64,000 nucleotides of DNA from Streptomyces sp. NBC_01231 (GCA_035999765.1 CP108521.1:434001-498000), one strand, 5' to 3'. Positions 1 through 11,107 are shown, counted from the stretch's first letter. The notes: a model not told the origin generated them from the letters alone. A program made the numbers and translations.

Positions 1-126
1 TTGTGGATGGAGGAACCTATGAACCTGGGAATTCGCTGAGCATTCAGCGCTCGCATACGTATGTGAGGGCGCGCTTCACCCATGCCGGAAGTCCTGCCGG
101 CTCCGGAGATGTCCTTGAGAGGCCTG

Positions 127-1566
127 ATGAGACGCAACACGCGAAAGAGATCGAAGACCGCCCGCCGGGCGGTAGGCGCGGCGGCCGCACTGGCCGTAGG
201 GGCCGGTGGACTGGTGGCGGTCAACATCTACGCCTCGGCCGACGAAGCCAGCGCACCGAAGGGTTCTGCCCAGAACCAGGCGCTCGCGGCTGGAACCTCC
301 ACCATTGACTGTCCCGACGTGGGCCAGCAGTTGACATCGGTGCCCGCCCGGGCGAAGGCCCAGGTCGACAAGGAACTGGCACTCCTCGACAAGCAGATTT
401 CCGAGGCATACCAGCGCCTCTCCACCTCCCAGAAGGCGATTCAGCAGGACCCCAACTTCGCGCAGAACGCGATCGTGGGCCCGCTGAAGGACAAGCGTAA
501 GGCGACGATCGACCGGATCGCCACCGCCATCGGCCGTGTGGCAGCCAAGCCGCAGGGCCTTGACGCTTTGGCGGCCTGCACGCTGCGCGCCACCGGCAAC
601 CAGCCCACCACGGGTCAGGGTGGCAACAACACCAATGCCGGAGGGACCGGCAACGGCCCCGTCCGAGCCGACTTCGTGGACATCACCAAGGTGAAGTCCA
701 ATGTGCGCACGCCGGCCAAGTCGGCGAAGGCTTCAAGGGGTGTCTTCGTCAGCAAGTGCGGGGTGAACGCCAACAAGCTGTACAACAGCGACAACGTCAT
801 CGTCGCGCCCGGTGTCACCAACGGCGCACACCACGTGCACGATTACGTCGGCAACCAGGACAACGACGCCTTTTCGAGCGACCAGGACTTCGCCAAGGCC
901 GGGACCAGCTGCCAGAACAAGGGCGACAAGTCGTCCTACTACTGGCCGGTGCTGCGCCTTCAGGACGGCACCAAGGAGTTCGACGCCGCCAAGCAGGGCG
1001 GCGGCGCCGAGGGCAACACGGGCCGCATTCTGACGGCCAAGAAAGCCACTTTGGACTTCGTTGGCAGCCCCCGCGGCAAGGTGGTGGCGATGCCCAAGTT
1101 CCTGCGCATCATCACCGGTGACGCCAAAGCCTTCGTCAACGGCACGGCCAACGCCAACGCCTCCTGGAGCTGCACCGGCTTCGAGAACAAGGTGCAGCTG
1201 AAGGACAAGTACCCTCTCTGCCCCTCAGGCAGCGACGTGGTGCGCACCTTCAAGTTCCAGAGCTGCTGGGACGGCACGAACATCGACAGCGCCAACCACC
1301 GTACGCACGTGGCCTTCGCCGACGCCAAGGGCAACTGCGCGACCGGCTTCAAGGCCATTCCTCAGTTGGTGCAACGTCTCGTGTATGACGTGGACGCACC
1401 CAGCGTCAAGGACAACGGCAAGACCCGTCCCTTCTTCTCGCTGGACAGCTTCCCCGAACAGCAGCACAAGCCGGTCACCGACCACGGTGACTTCATCAAC
1501 GTCTTCGACGCGAAGCTGATGAACAAGGCGGTCCAGTGCATCAACACCGGACGTAAGTGCAGCTGA
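127..1566 (+). CDS. Secreted DUF1996 domain protein
   Basis: Predicted exported protein of 479 residues. The start at 127 is preferred over ATGs at 82 and 109 because AGAGG lies just upstream and the product then opens with a basic stretch and a hydrophobic signal segment ending near YASADEA. Residues about 40-150 are charged and helical-looking; a Gly/Asn/Thr-rich linker follows; from about residue 180 to the end is a DUF1996 domain, recognised by the [12 protein letters not shown] and SYYWPVLR segments and several cysteines. The family is common in Streptomyces and fungi and is extracellular, but I know of no established reaction. It stands alone, with a hairpin directly downstream. Confidence 0.85.
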   Translation: MRRNTRKRSKTARRAVGAAAALAVGAGGLVAVNIYASADEASAPKGSAQNQALAAGTSTIDCPDVGQQLTSVPARAKAQVDKELALLDKQISEAYQRLSTSQKAIQQDPNFAQNAIVGPLKDKRKATIDRIATAIGRVAAKPQGLDALAACTLRATGNQPTTGQGGNNTNAGGTGNGPVRADFVDITKVKSNVRTPAKSAKASRGVFVSKCGVNANKLYNSDNVIVAPGVTNGAHHVHDYVGNQDNDAFSSDQDFAKAGTSCQNKGDKSSYYWPVLRLQDGTKEFDAAKQGGGAEGNTGRILTAKKATLDFVGSPRGKVVAMPKFLRIITGDAKAFVNGTANANASWSCTGFENKVQLKDKYPLCPSGSDVVRTFKFQSCWDGTNIDSANHRTHVAFADAKGNCATGFKAIPQLVQRLVYDVDAPSVKDNGKTRPFFSLDSFPEQQHKPVTDHGDFINVFDAKLMNKAVQCINTGRKCS

Positions 1567-1579
1567 GTCCCAGTACCGA

Positions 1580-1611
1580 GCGGTGGGCGCCGCGCTGACG
1601 ACGCCCACCGC
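1580..1611 (+). terminator. Hairpin after DUF1996 gene
   Basis: Perfect 10-bp arms GCGGTGGGCG (1580-1589) and CGCCCACCGC (1602-1611) begin 13 bases after the DUF1996 stop. There is no clear T run, as is usual for Streptomyces terminators. Confidence 0.55.
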
Positions 1612-1680
1612 CGTGAATGGCAGGCAGGGCAGGGGCTCGTCTCCTTGCGGTACTGGCGGGTTCCTCTCGCGTCCCACCCT

Positions 1681-1797
1681 CTGCGCGCACTAGAGGCATG
1701 GCTGCGCGCTCACCCGGGCTCCGAGATCGTATGCCGCGACGGTTCCGCCACCCATGCCGAGGCGATCCGCGGCGTCCTGCCCGAAGCGACCGAGGTG
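1681..1797 (+). pseudogene. ISL3-type transposase fragment
   Basis: A frame of about 39 codons reads WLRAHPGSEIVCRDGSATHA and then EAIRGVLPEATEV. This matches the ISL3 transposase segment that carries an early part of the DDE core (family pattern AHPGxEIVCRDRxxxYAEAxR...PDAxQV). No other transposase part is recognisable nearby, so it is an internal scrap. The rest of the 1612-2356 stretch shows no gene I can support. Confidence 0.55.
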
Positions 1798-2356
1798 CCC
1801 CGCAATGATTCGGCCGGCGCCAGTGCGGCCTCGCCCGCGTCGGAGCGGTTGCATCCGTTGCCGAGCCACATCACCGGCCTCTCTGCCCGCGCGAACCGCG
1901 CGGCCGCATTGGCCAACGTGCGGGCGTCGGCGCGTGGACGCCGCACGACCCACCCGCACATCGGGTGTTCGCTCGGGGGCACGTCCGCGTCCGCGTCGGT
2001 CACGGGCCTTCGATGGTGTCGCGGGCGAAGTCAAGGCGGGCCGGCCCGGGGTTGCGGACATCTCATTCAGATAGGCCTCCTCCAGGGCCTGGCGCAGTGC
2101 GCCCGTGTGTGCCACCAGGCGGCTGTACTTGGGCCGACACTCACATCTCCTCCCACCCCACTTGGTTGCGGTCTCAACCAGACGGGCGTGCCCATCTGAC
2201 AACCAGCTGACCTGCGGTGTCGGAGTCATGTCGTTGCTATGTCGGAGCGCTGTCGGGGCTGTCGATCGGATGTCGGTGACTCGTCGGCGGGGGTTGGCAC
2301 CTTTCCAGAGACGGCCGGCCGGAGCTCACCGGCGGCCCGATCCCGAAGGAGCCACC

Positions 2357-3478
2357 ATGCACACCCCAGTCACGATCATCGGCGCCGGCCTCGGCGGACT
2401 CACGCTGGCCCGCGTCCTGCACGTTCACGGAATCCCGGTCACGGTCTACGAGGCGGAGTCCTCCCCCTCAGCGCGTGCGCAGGGCGGATTGCTCGACATC
2501 CACGACTACAACGGGCAGCTCGCACTCAAGGCGGCCGGGCTGATGGACGAGTTCCACGCCATCGTTCTGGAGGGCCGCCAGGCGCTGCGGGTCCTCGACC
2601 GGGACGGGACCGTCCTCTTCGACCAAGCAGACGACGGCACGGGCGGACGCCCCGAGGCGCAGCGCGGCGACCTGCGGCAGGTCCTGCTCGACTCACTCCC
2701 GGCAGGCACCGTGCGGTGGGGGCACAAGGTCAGCGGCACCCGTGCCCTCGGCCCGGGTCGCCATGAGGTGACGTTCACCGACGGGGTCACGGTCGTCACC
2801 AGCCTGCTGGTCGGCGCGGACGGCGCGTGGTCCAAAGTCCGGCCACTGCTTTCCGATGCGGCACCCGAGTACACAGGCATGTCGTTTGTCGAAACCTACC
2901 TGTTCGACGCTGACACACGGCACCCGGCCACCGCGAAAGCGGTCGGCGGCGGGATGCTGATCGCTCCTTCGCCAGGCAGGGAGATCTTCGCTCATCGGGA
3001 GAAGGACGACACCCTGCACGCCTACGTGGGGCTGTCCGAGCCGCGGGACTGGTTCGCCGCCATCGATTTCGCCGATGCCGCCACGGCCACCGCGCAGATC
3101 GCGCGGGAATTCGACGGCTGGGCGCCGGAGCTCACCGCGCTGATCACCGACAGCGACGTGGCGCCAGTACTGCGCCCCCTCTACACCCTGCCGCCCGGGC
3201 ACCGATGGGACCGGGTGCCGGGGGTGACCCTGCTCGGCGACGCCGCGCACCTTGCCGCTCCCAATGGCGAGGGCGCCAACCTGGCCATGCTCGACGGCGC
3301 CGAACTCGGTGAAGCCCTCGCCGCGCACCCCGACGACATCGAGACGGCGCTCACCGAGTACGAGCAGGCCATGTTCGCCCGCAGCACCGACACCGTCACC
3401 GACGAGATGCCCGGGATCGACTCCACCCACAACACAGCCCAGGGCCTGATCGACTGGTTCGCCGAGAAGGGCCAATGA
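2357..3478 (+). CDS. TetX-like FAD-dependent monooxygenase
   Basis: Flavoprotein monooxygenase of 373 residues. GAAGGAG lies 6 bases before the ATG. The FAD fold begins at once (IIGAGLGGLTLARVL, residues about 6-20); the middle motif is LVGADGAWSKVR; the FAD ribityl motif is LLGDAAHLAAPNGEGANLAM near residues 293-312. Order and wording (QGGLLDIHDYNGQLALKAAGL, QRGDLRQVLLDSLP, TEYEQAMFARS) follow the TetX branch of group A hydroxylases, which inactivate tetracyclines, rather than the phenol-hydroxylase branch. The substrate cannot be read from sequence; many actinobacterial relatives are uncharacterised. No signal peptide or membrane segment. Transcribed alone; a strong hairpin sits about 200 bases downstream. 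Confidence 0.8.
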   Translation: MHTPVTIIGAGLGGLTLARVLHVHGIPVTVYEAESSPSARAQGGLLDIHDYNGQLALKAAGLMDEFHAIVLEGRQALRVLDRDGTVLFDQADDGTGGRPEAQRGDLRQVLLDSLPAGTVRWGHKVSGTRALGPGRHEVTFTDGVTVVTSLLVGADGAWSKVRPLLSDAAPEYTGMSFVETYLFDADTRHPATAKAVGGGMLIAPSPGREIFAHREKDDTLHAYVGLSEPRDWFAAIDFADAATATAQIAREFDGWAPELTALITDSDVAPVLRPLYTLPPGHRWDRVPGVTLLGDAAHLAAPNGEGANLAMLDGAELGEALAAHPDDIETALTEYEQAMFARSTDTVTDEMPGIDSTHNTAQGLIDWFAEKGQ

Positions 3479-3672
3479 GCCACTCAAGTCCCGAACTGAT
3501 GCCCTCGTTACCGCCCTCCGGGCCGCCTGAGCGTCTGCACGATCTCCTACGGTACGGAGCCGATCGGGGGTGGGGACATGCAGGAATCCCCATCACCACG
3601 ACATGGACAAGCCCGTCGTGGGCGCTCCGCTCATCGCGGCGCTGCGGGCCGACCCGCCGATATCTGTGACAG

Positions 3673-3707
3673 CGCACGGCCCCGCCGCTCAGCGGCGGGG
3701 CCGTGCG
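3673..3707 (+). terminator. 17-bp-arm hairpin
   Basis: Perfect inverted repeat: CGCACGGCCCCGCCGCT (3673-3689), one base, then its reverse complement (3691-3707). Very stable and likely a terminator for the flavin monooxygenase or for a lost gene before it. I see no other supported feature in 3479-3900. Confidence 0.6.
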
Positions 3708-3900
3708 TGACCGTTGCAGGTCAGTCGCTTGCTCGAGCATCCTCGGGCAGAGAGCAGCCAGCCGACCACGAAAACAGGCAGGTTGAGGGCCCCGAGCCAC
3801 CATGATCGTCGTCGGCCTCCCGCAGATCGGCCACGACCCGGACACCGAGTTGGTCGTCGTCCCGCCGACCACAGTCACCTCAAACCGACTTTCGCACTGA

Positions 3901-4377
3901 GAGGATGACCCACCGCCCGCTCTGCCCGTCTACGCCCCGCACGGCGCGGTCGATGCCGTTCTGGCGCTCGACAAACCGAGCATGCTCGCCAAGGCGTTCA
4001 ACCTTTACGGGTTCAACCCCGGCGACCGGTTCGATATCGGTCCCTTCACCACAGACACCTGGCTCCTGCCGCACTTCGTACCGAATGCCGGTATTCGGCT
4101 CACCACACCCGAGGCCGTCCTCGCGTACACCGGCGACACCGGCCCCCGCTCCGACATCCCGCGCCTTGCGCAAGGAGTCGACCTGTTCTTGTCGGAAGCC
4201 ACGTACATCCGCCAGGTCCCCACCGCCGACGCGCCGTATCTGCTGACCCCACGATTGGCCGGCCGCTACGCCCACCAGGCAGGCGCCGCCCGACTCATAC
4301 TCACCCACTTATGGCCGGGCACAGATCCGACCATCGCAAAGGAAGTATCCGCAGAAGCCTTCGAGCGCCCCCATTGA
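3901..4377 (+). pseudogene. Metallo-beta-lactamase-fold hydrolase, C-terminal part
   Basis: An open frame follows a stop at 3898-3900 and reads LPVYAPHGAVDAVLALDK, then DRFDIGPFTTDTWLLPHFVPN, LAYTGDTGP, DLFLSEATY and LILTHLWPGTDP. This is the C-terminal half of an RNase Z/ElaC-like metallo-hydrolase: the GDT aspartate and the LTHLWP histidine are metal ligands in the family. The N-terminal HxHxDH motif is missing and there is no credible start, so this is a remnant. Confidence 0.7.
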
Positions 4378-4762
4378 CGTCGCTGCCCCCGGTCTCGTCA
4401 TCAACCTTGGCGAGAAGGCTCAGGGGTCCAACAGCGCTGAGCAACACGACACCTTGCGCCGGGAAAGCTGACCATCAACAGGCGCCGTCGCCAATTGAGA
4501 TGACCTCTTCTTGTCCGGGGCGGCTTCATCTGCAACGGCGCCCCGTCATACCGGCCAACCCGTTTCCGGGGCCCAGCGGCCGAGGTGGAGCTGGCGGGCC
4601 GGCTCGGCAGCGAACGGACCGATATGCCCTGCCGGTTGCGGCATTACGGACGGCGCCGTGCCCGCTTCCCGCAAACCGCCCGCGGTCCGCACCTGCCGGG
4701 CCGGGGCCGGGGCCGGGTCGATGCACTGACCATCGCGAGCGCTGGCGATCGCTCGCGGATCG

Positions 4763-4880
4763 GCCCGCGAGGAGGATCGGACCGGATCGTGGCGGTAGCG
4801 GGCTGGGGGCTGCGATCCGTGCAGGCAGCCGTCCGACGGTCAGTCGCTACTGGCCGTTCGATCCTCCTCGCGGGCTTTTT
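4763..4880 (+). ncRNA. Candidate structured RNA or compound terminator
   Basis: A 20-bp stem pairs 4763-4782 with 4856-4875 (17 perfect pairs GCCCGCGAGGAGGATCG, then one G-U and two more pairs). The loop holds a second hairpin directly against the 3' arm: GGTCAGT 4838-4844, loop CGCT, ACTGGCC 4849-4855. Five T residues follow at 4876-4880, so on the + strand it ends like an intrinsic terminator. A third hairpin (GCGAGCG 4735-4741 with CGCTCGC 4750-4756) lies just upstream. It faces the 3' end of rox. It may be only a terminator; the internal folding is why an RNA is considered. The preceding 4378-4734 shows nothing else I can support. Confidence 0.35.
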
Positions 4881-4897
4881 CGGTTGCTCAGGCGAAA

Positions 4898-6592
<1,695 letters not shown>

Positions 6593-6800
6593 CTACAAGT
6601 CCGAGCATCACCCCGTCCATCCCTTCCCCGGCCACGTGATCGCAACTCCACACGGGGCCTGTGCGGTTGCAGGGCGAAGCCGGCGTGGCAGCACGAGCAG
6701 GGTGCCCGGCCGCCCCGCGCGGCTACTTGGCACCGTGGGTCAGAGGCGACCCGCACGTTCAGGCGCCGCTCCGTTGCCTTTCGGTGCTCTTCGGTGACGA

Positions 6801-7400
6801 CTACTGGGAGTCCTGCGGTGCGTCGGTGCGCTTCAGCATGGTGAGCCACTGGGCCACGACGGCGTCGATGAAGGTGTCGGTGACCTGGCCGCGGTCGAGG
6901 AAGAGCCGGGCGAGGACGGGCCCGTACAGCAGGGTGAACTCGTCTTCGCCGATCTGGACACCCGCAGGCTCCAGCAGCCTGTTGAAGCCGGCGTGGCGGT
7001 CTTCGCCGATGCGGGCGAGTGCCCGGGCGCTGTCGGGGTCGTGGTCGGCCTGGGCGGTGACGGCCAGGGCCGCGGTGCGTACGGCCGGCACGCTGACTCC
7101 GGCGCGCAGGCTCTTGAGCCAGGCGGTGGCCACGGCGCCCACGTCGCTGCCCGGTTCGGGGTAGGTGCCGAGGTCGGGGCCTTCGAGGACGAGGTCGAAG
7201 AGCAGTGCGGCCCGGGTGGGCCAGTGCCGGTAGAGGGTCTGGCGGGTGACGTCTGCCCGCTCGGCCAGCAGGGCATAGGTCAGTCCCGCCGGTCCGACCT
7301 GAGGCAGCAGGTCTCGCGCGACGGCCAGCACGCGGTTGCGGGTGCGCTGCACGCGCGGGTTGCCCGGGGTCGGCTGACGGCGGTGCAGGGGCTGCTTCAT
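6801..7400 (-). CDS. TetR family repressor
   Basis: 199 residues with an N-terminal helix-turn-helix at about residues 20-66 (LTYALLAERADVTRQTLYRHWPTRA) and a C-terminal ligand domain of the usual length. It is divergent from the alpha/beta hydrolase at 7574. The 173-bp gap carries three copies of a 19-bp palindrome, so self-control and control of the hydrolase are likely. The ligand is unknown. Confidence 0.85.
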   Translation of the reverse strand: MKQPLHRRQPTPGNPRVQRTRNRVLAVARDLLPQVGPAGLTYALLAERADVTRQTLYRHWPTRAALLFDLVLEGPDLGTYPEPGSDVGAVATAWLKSLRAGVSVPAVRTAALAVTAQADHDPDSARALARIGEDRHAGFNRLLEPAGVQIGEDEFTLLYGPVLARLFLDRGQVTDTFIDAVVAQWLTMLKRTDAPQDSQ

Positions 7401-7419
7401 GCCGCCACCCTACCGGCAC

Positions 7420-7507
7420 ATCATACGGCGCGTGTGATTGACGTCACAACTCAAATCATACGCAGCGTGTGATAAACCTGGAGAGGTAATCACACGCAAC
7501 GGATGAT
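7420..7507. promoter_or_regulatory. Three phased operator palindromes
   Basis: ATCATACGGCGCGTGTGAT (7420-7438), ATCATACGCAGCGTGTGAT (7455-7473) and ATCACACGCAACGGATGAT (7489-7507). Each is a 19-bp palindrome of type ATCAnACGC-n-GCGTnTGAT; the third is the least perfect. Start-to-start spacings are 35 and 34 bp. They fill the gap between the TetR gene and the hydrolase, the expected place for TetR binding. Confidence 0.75.
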
Positions 7508-7511
7508 TCCT

Positions 7512-7556
7512 ACGGCTCAGCACGCAACGGCTCAGCACGCAACGGCTCAGCACGCA
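7512..7556 (+). repeat. Three tandem 15-bp repeats
   Basis: ACGGCTCAGCACGCA occurs three times head to tail without mismatch, between the third operator and the ribosome binding site of the hydrolase gene. It would lie in the 5' untranslated region or the promoter. Confidence 0.9.
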
Positions 7557-7573
7557 CCCGAAAGGCAGTCACC

Positions 7574-8368
7574 ATGTCACCTCACACCCTGGCCGAACCC
7601 ACCTACGCCCGCACCCGCCTCGGCTCCGGCCCCGGCCTGCTCCTCGCCCACGGCGCCGGCAGCAGCCTGGCCGGCACCTACGGCCCCGTCCTTAAAGCCC
7701 TCGCCGCCCGCCACACCATCGTCGGCATCGACTACCCCGGCAGCGGCGACACCCCCCGCTCCACCACCCCCCTGACCGTCGACGACCTCGCCGACCAACT
7801 CATCGCCGCCGCCGACGCAGAGGGCCTCGACCACTTCGCCGTGTCCGGCTACTCCCTCGGCGGCCCGGTCGCCATCCGCGCCGCCACCCGCCACCCCGAA
7901 CGCGTCACCGCACTCGTCCTGACCGCCGCCTTCCCCCACCGCGACAACCGGCTCGCCCTCGCCTCCTCGGTCTGGAGCAAGATCGCCGCCTCCGGCGACC
8001 GCGAACTCCTCGCCCAATTCCAGCTCATGATGGCCCTCGGCACCCAGGCACTGGAATCGATGCCCGCCGAGCAACTCCAGCAGACCCTCGGCTACGTCGC
8101 CGCCGGCGCGGCCGACGGCAGCTCCGAACAGACCGACCTCGTCGGCCAGCTCGACGTCCGGGACGACCTCGCCGCCATCACCGTCCCCACCCTGGTCATC
8201 TCCACCACCGACGACCGACTCGTCTCCACGAACCTGCACCGCCACCTCGCCCAGACCATCCCCGGCGCCCAACTCGCGGACATCCCCACCGGCCACCTGC
8301 CCATGCTCGAGCGCACCGACGAATGGCTGCAACTCATCACCGACTTCCTCGGCAAGCACCACGCCTGA
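7574..8368 (+). CDS. Alpha/beta hydrolase
   Basis: 264 residues; GAAAGG precedes the ATG. Oxyanion loop HGAGSS at about residue 26, nucleophile motif GYSLGG with Ser94, acidic residue in STTDDRLV and catalytic His in PTGHLP near residue 240. Cytoplasmic; no signal peptide. Small-molecule esterase or lactonase activity is typical; the substrate is unknown. Divergent from, and probably repressed by, the TetR protein at 6801-7400. A hairpin follows the stop. Confidence 0.85.
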   Translation: MSPHTLAEPTYARTRLGSGPGLLLAHGAGSSLAGTYGPVLKALAARHTIVGIDYPGSGDTPRSTTPLTVDDLADQLIAAADAEGLDHFAVSGYSLGGPVAIRAATRHPERVTALVLTAAFPHRDNRLALASSVWSKIAASGDRELLAQFQLMMALGTQALESMPAEQLQQTLGYVAAGAADGSSEQTDLVGQLDVRDDLAAITVPTLVISTTDDRLVSTNLHRHLAQTIPGAQLADIPTGHLPMLERTDEWLQLITDFLGKHHA

Positions 8369-8382
8369 ACGCACACCACGCA

Positions 8383-8415
8383 TGGGGCCACGCGGCGAAC
8401 AGCTGCGTGGCCCCA
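8383..8415 (+). terminator. Hairpin after alpha/beta hydrolase
   Basis: Perfect 11-bp arms TGGGGCCACGC (8383-8393) and GCGTGGCCCCA (8405-8415), 14 bases after the hydrolase stop. Confidence 0.65.
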
Positions 8416-8538
8416 CACCCGGACCGCCCATTGATCACGACTCACCCACACGCCACACGGGCCGCCTCCCGGTCCCCGATCACGTGAATCTCTGTGGGTT
8501 CGATAGACCCACTTCCCCCTCGATTTCATGGAGGAATC

Positions 8539-8910
8539 ATGCTCGCGTTCGGCCAACTCGACGAGTCCACCCACGTCCACGACCAGCAGAAGGAGAAGGT
8601 CGGCCCGGTCACCGTCATCAACACGATTGTCGCCCCGGAAGGCAAGGAGGACGAGGTGGTGGCCGCCTGGACGGCCGACGCGGAGTACCTGAAGAAGTCG
8701 GGGAGCCTCCTCTCGGTACAGCTGTACCGGGGCATCGGCGGCAGCCGGCTGTTCACCAACGTCGCGGTCTGGGAATCCACCGAACACCTCCGTGCAGCAC
8801 TCGGCACGCCGGAGTTCGCCTCCTACGTGGAGGGCTACCCTGCCGGCACCGTCGCCTACCCGCACCTGTACCAGAAGCTCGCTGTCGAGGGCGTCTGCGA
8901 AGGGGAATGA
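8539..8910 (+). CDS. Antibiotic biosynthesis monooxygenase-like (ABM) protein
   Basis: 123 residues; GGAGGA sits 4 bases before the ATG at 8539. The segment from PVTVINTIVAPEGKEDEVVAAW through SLLSVQLYRGIGG, RLFTNVAVWES and YPHLYQKLAV is an ABM-type dimeric alpha-beta barrel, extended at the N-terminus by about 25 residues. Such proteins act as cofactor-free monooxygenases or have unknown roles. A small inverted repeat, GTGGGT/ACCCAC (8494-8512), lies upstream. The next gene is an amidohydrolase 389 bases on. Confidence 0.75.
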   Translation: MLAFGQLDESTHVHDQQKEKVGPVTVINTIVAPEGKEDEVVAAWTADAEYLKKSGSLLSVQLYRGIGGSRLFTNVAVWESTEHLRAALGTPEFASYVEGYPAGTVAYPHLYQKLAVEGVCEGE

Positions 8911-9113
8911 CGACCGCCCCGATCCCGGCCTGCCGTTCGCCACACACACGACGAGTGGCGCAACAGGGTCTCCTGGATCTCGGTTGGCTTCGCAACCCAG
9001 AGCGACCAAGAGGCCCTGCCTTCATGCCCTCAGCCGGCGGCAACCACCCGATCGAGACTCCCGTTCGACGCACACCCGTCAAGACCGGGACGACAACGGC
9101 TACTGACGCCGAT

Positions 9114-9183
9114 GAACCGCTCCCGTCTGAACGGTGACTCGATTCCCTGAGATGATCGAGCCTCCGTCAGACCGGAGCGGTTC
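9114..9183. mobile_element. 70-bp MITE-like element with 17-bp inverted ends
   Basis: Ends 9114-9130 and 9167-9183 are inverted copies (GAACCGCTCC-n-GTCTGA) with one mismatch over 17 bp, and a nested CTCGAT/ATCGAG pair lies inside. No ORF. It resembles a non-autonomous IS derivative, though a regulatory or terminator hairpin is not excluded. The rest of 8911-9299 shows nothing else I can support. Confidence 0.4.
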
Positions 9184-9299
9184 AAAGCCGTGGAGGCGCT
9201 GACCGCGGTAGGGGCAGTCCGACGTGCCCTGCACCAGCGAATCCGGAATCCGCCCCCTTCTCCCTCCCCCCTTCCCCTCGACGATTGAGGAACCCCTGC

Positions 9300-10244
9300 A
9301 TGCGCATCGACACGCACGCGCACGTCTACCCCAGCGACTACCTGGACTTCCTGGCCGACTCGGGCGTCACCACCACCGGCGGCCAGCGTGGGCTCGGGGC
9401 CGACGACACCGACAAGGAACTCGAGGCCCGCTTCGCCCTGATGGGCCAGGCCGGTGTGGACCGGCAGGTGATCTCCGCCTCGCCGCTGACGGGCGCACTT
9501 CCGGATCCGGATCGGGCCGCAGCAGCCGCACGCATGATCAACGACCGGTACGTCGCCCTGGTGGACCGCCACCCCGACCGCTTCCTGGCCTTCGTCGTGC
9601 TGCCTCTGCCGCACGTCGACGCGGCCCTGGTCGAACTCGACCGCGTCCTCGACGCGCCGGGGGTGGTGGGCGTAGCGCTGACCACCTCGGCCGCGGGCCG
9701 GGCGCTGACCGACCCAGCCTTCGCACCGGTGTGGCAGGAACTCGACCGCCGCGGCACCGTGATGTACCTCCACCCCGCCGGCGACGGCGTCGCCTCCCCG
9801 CAGATCACCGACCACCACCTCACCTGGATGGTCGGCGCGCCCGTGGAGGACACCGTCGTAGCGGCCCAGCTCATCACCCGCGGGTTCGTGACGCGCTACC
9901 CCCATGTGCGCATCCTCAACTCCCACTTCGGCGGCGCATTGCCGATGCTGCTGGAACGGTGGGACAGCCTTGCCCACTTCGAGGCACCTGAGGCCCCCCT
10001 CCCGCCGAGCCAGGCGGCGCGCCGAATGTGGTACGACACCGTCGCCCACGGTTCCCAGGCGGCACTACGGGCCGCCGTTCAGGCGGTCGGCGCGGACCGA
10101 CTCGTCCTCGGCAGCGACTTCCCGTACCAGGGCGGCGAGCACTACCTCGACACCGTCGCCTACATCGAACGGGCAGGCCTCGACGCAAAGGACACCCGGG
10201 GCATCCTGGCCGGCAACGCCGAAGCACTTCTGCGACTGGCCTGA
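9300..10244 (+). CDS. Amidohydrolase of the ACMSD-like family
   Basis: 314 residues; TGAGGA precedes the ATG at 9300. Starts MRIDTHAHVYPSDYLDF, giving the HxH metal site; further family marks are QVISASPL, PDRFLAFVVLPL, YLHPAGDG, LNSHFGG and LGSDFPYQGGEHYL with the catalytic Asp. This matches metal-dependent decarboxylases and hydrolases related to aminocarboxymuconate-semialdehyde decarboxylase. The real substrate is unknown. No partner pathway genes survive next to it. Confidence 0.85.
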   Translation: MRIDTHAHVYPSDYLDFLADSGVTTTGGQRGLGADDTDKELEARFALMGQAGVDRQVISASPLTGALPDPDRAAAAARMINDRYVALVDRHPDRFLAFVVLPLPHVDAALVELDRVLDAPGVVGVALTTSAAGRALTDPAFAPVWQELDRRGTVMYLHPAGDGVASPQITDHHLTWMVGAPVEDTVVAAQLITRGFVTRYPHVRILNSHFGGALPMLLERWDSLAHFEAPEAPLPPSQAARRMWYDTVAHGSQAALRAAVQAVGADRLVLGSDFPYQGGEHYLDTVAYIERAGLDAKDTRGILAGNAEALLRLA

Positions 10245-10364
10245 TCATCGAGAGGCGCTGGCGAGACGATCCGGGGCCGACAGGACAGCAATGGCCGGAT
10301 GTCAGGACGGAATGGGGCGCAGGCAGCATCTGGTCGGTGATCCGCTGCTGAAAGCGGCAGCAGA

Positions 10365-10640
10365 TCATCCTGCTCCCACGACGACCAGGGCCCCGTGGCT
10401 CAGGCTGTCGCGGAGCGCGGCTGCGTCGTTCAGTGTCCTCAGGACATGCACGCCAGGCGGCTGACCCCACGGCGAGGGCCGGGCCCGCGCTCCGATCGCC
10501 ACCACCAGGTCGTCGAAGCGGATGCGGGTCCCGCCGGCCAGCTTCACGGCCCGCTCGGCCAGGTCTGCCCCGGCTGCCGCGCGTCCGAGCTCGGGCCGGA
10601 GGCCAGCGCTGCTGATGTAGCTCTCGGACAGCAGCGCCAT
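10365..10640 (-). pseudogene. Ferredoxin reductase-type flavoprotein fragment
   Basis: Reads ELGRAAAGADLAERAVKL, RIRFDDLVVAIGARARP, HVLRTLNDAAALRDSL and ends at VVVGAG then a stop. These are the mid FAD segment and the start of the NAD-binding GAGxIG motif of rubredoxin/ferredoxin reductases. Both ends are missing. Confidence 0.65.
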
Positions 10641-10689
10641 GTCACCTGCCGTTCCCGTCGTTCGACCGGAGTCGGCGGCGCCGGCCTGA

Positions 10690-10901
10690 CCCCGCTTCGG
10701 GCGACCGCGTTGCGGCAGGTCATCGAGTCATTCAACGAAACCTTCACGGGCCGGCTCGACCTCGAACAGCACCGCGGACGCACCCCCGGCGGCGTGATCG
10801 CCCGGGTCATGCAGCGCATCCTCGCGCTGACCGCCGCGATCTGGCATGACGACCACACCGGACAACCCACCCTGCGCTCAGTGACCGCCTACGACCACTG
10901 A
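10690..10901 (+). pseudogene. IS982-type transposase C-terminal fragment
   Basis: TALRQVIESFNETFTGRLDLEQH, GGVIARVMQRILALTAAIWHD and a final LRSVTAYDH match the C-terminal end of IS982-type transposases of Streptomyces. The upstream part of the gene is absent. Confidence 0.7.
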
Positions 10902-11107
10902 CCCCTTGGAATCGATCATCTAGTCGCTAGTCGGGCCCGGGGTCGGCGTGGATGCTCACGTCGGCGAGAAGGCCGCGGCGTTCGCGTTCCTCGGTGTTCC
11001 TCGATCTGCTGCTCGGTCACCGCCAGGCACTCGAAGACGACCTTCGAGCCGGGGTTCTCCGACCACGGCCATCTGGGACGGCAAGAGATCTGCCCCTGAC
11101 CGGCCGG

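Noticed and set aside
8494..8512. tRNA-like GTGGGTTCGATAGACCCAC
   Set aside because: It resembles a T arm, but there is no acceptor, D or anticodon arm around it.
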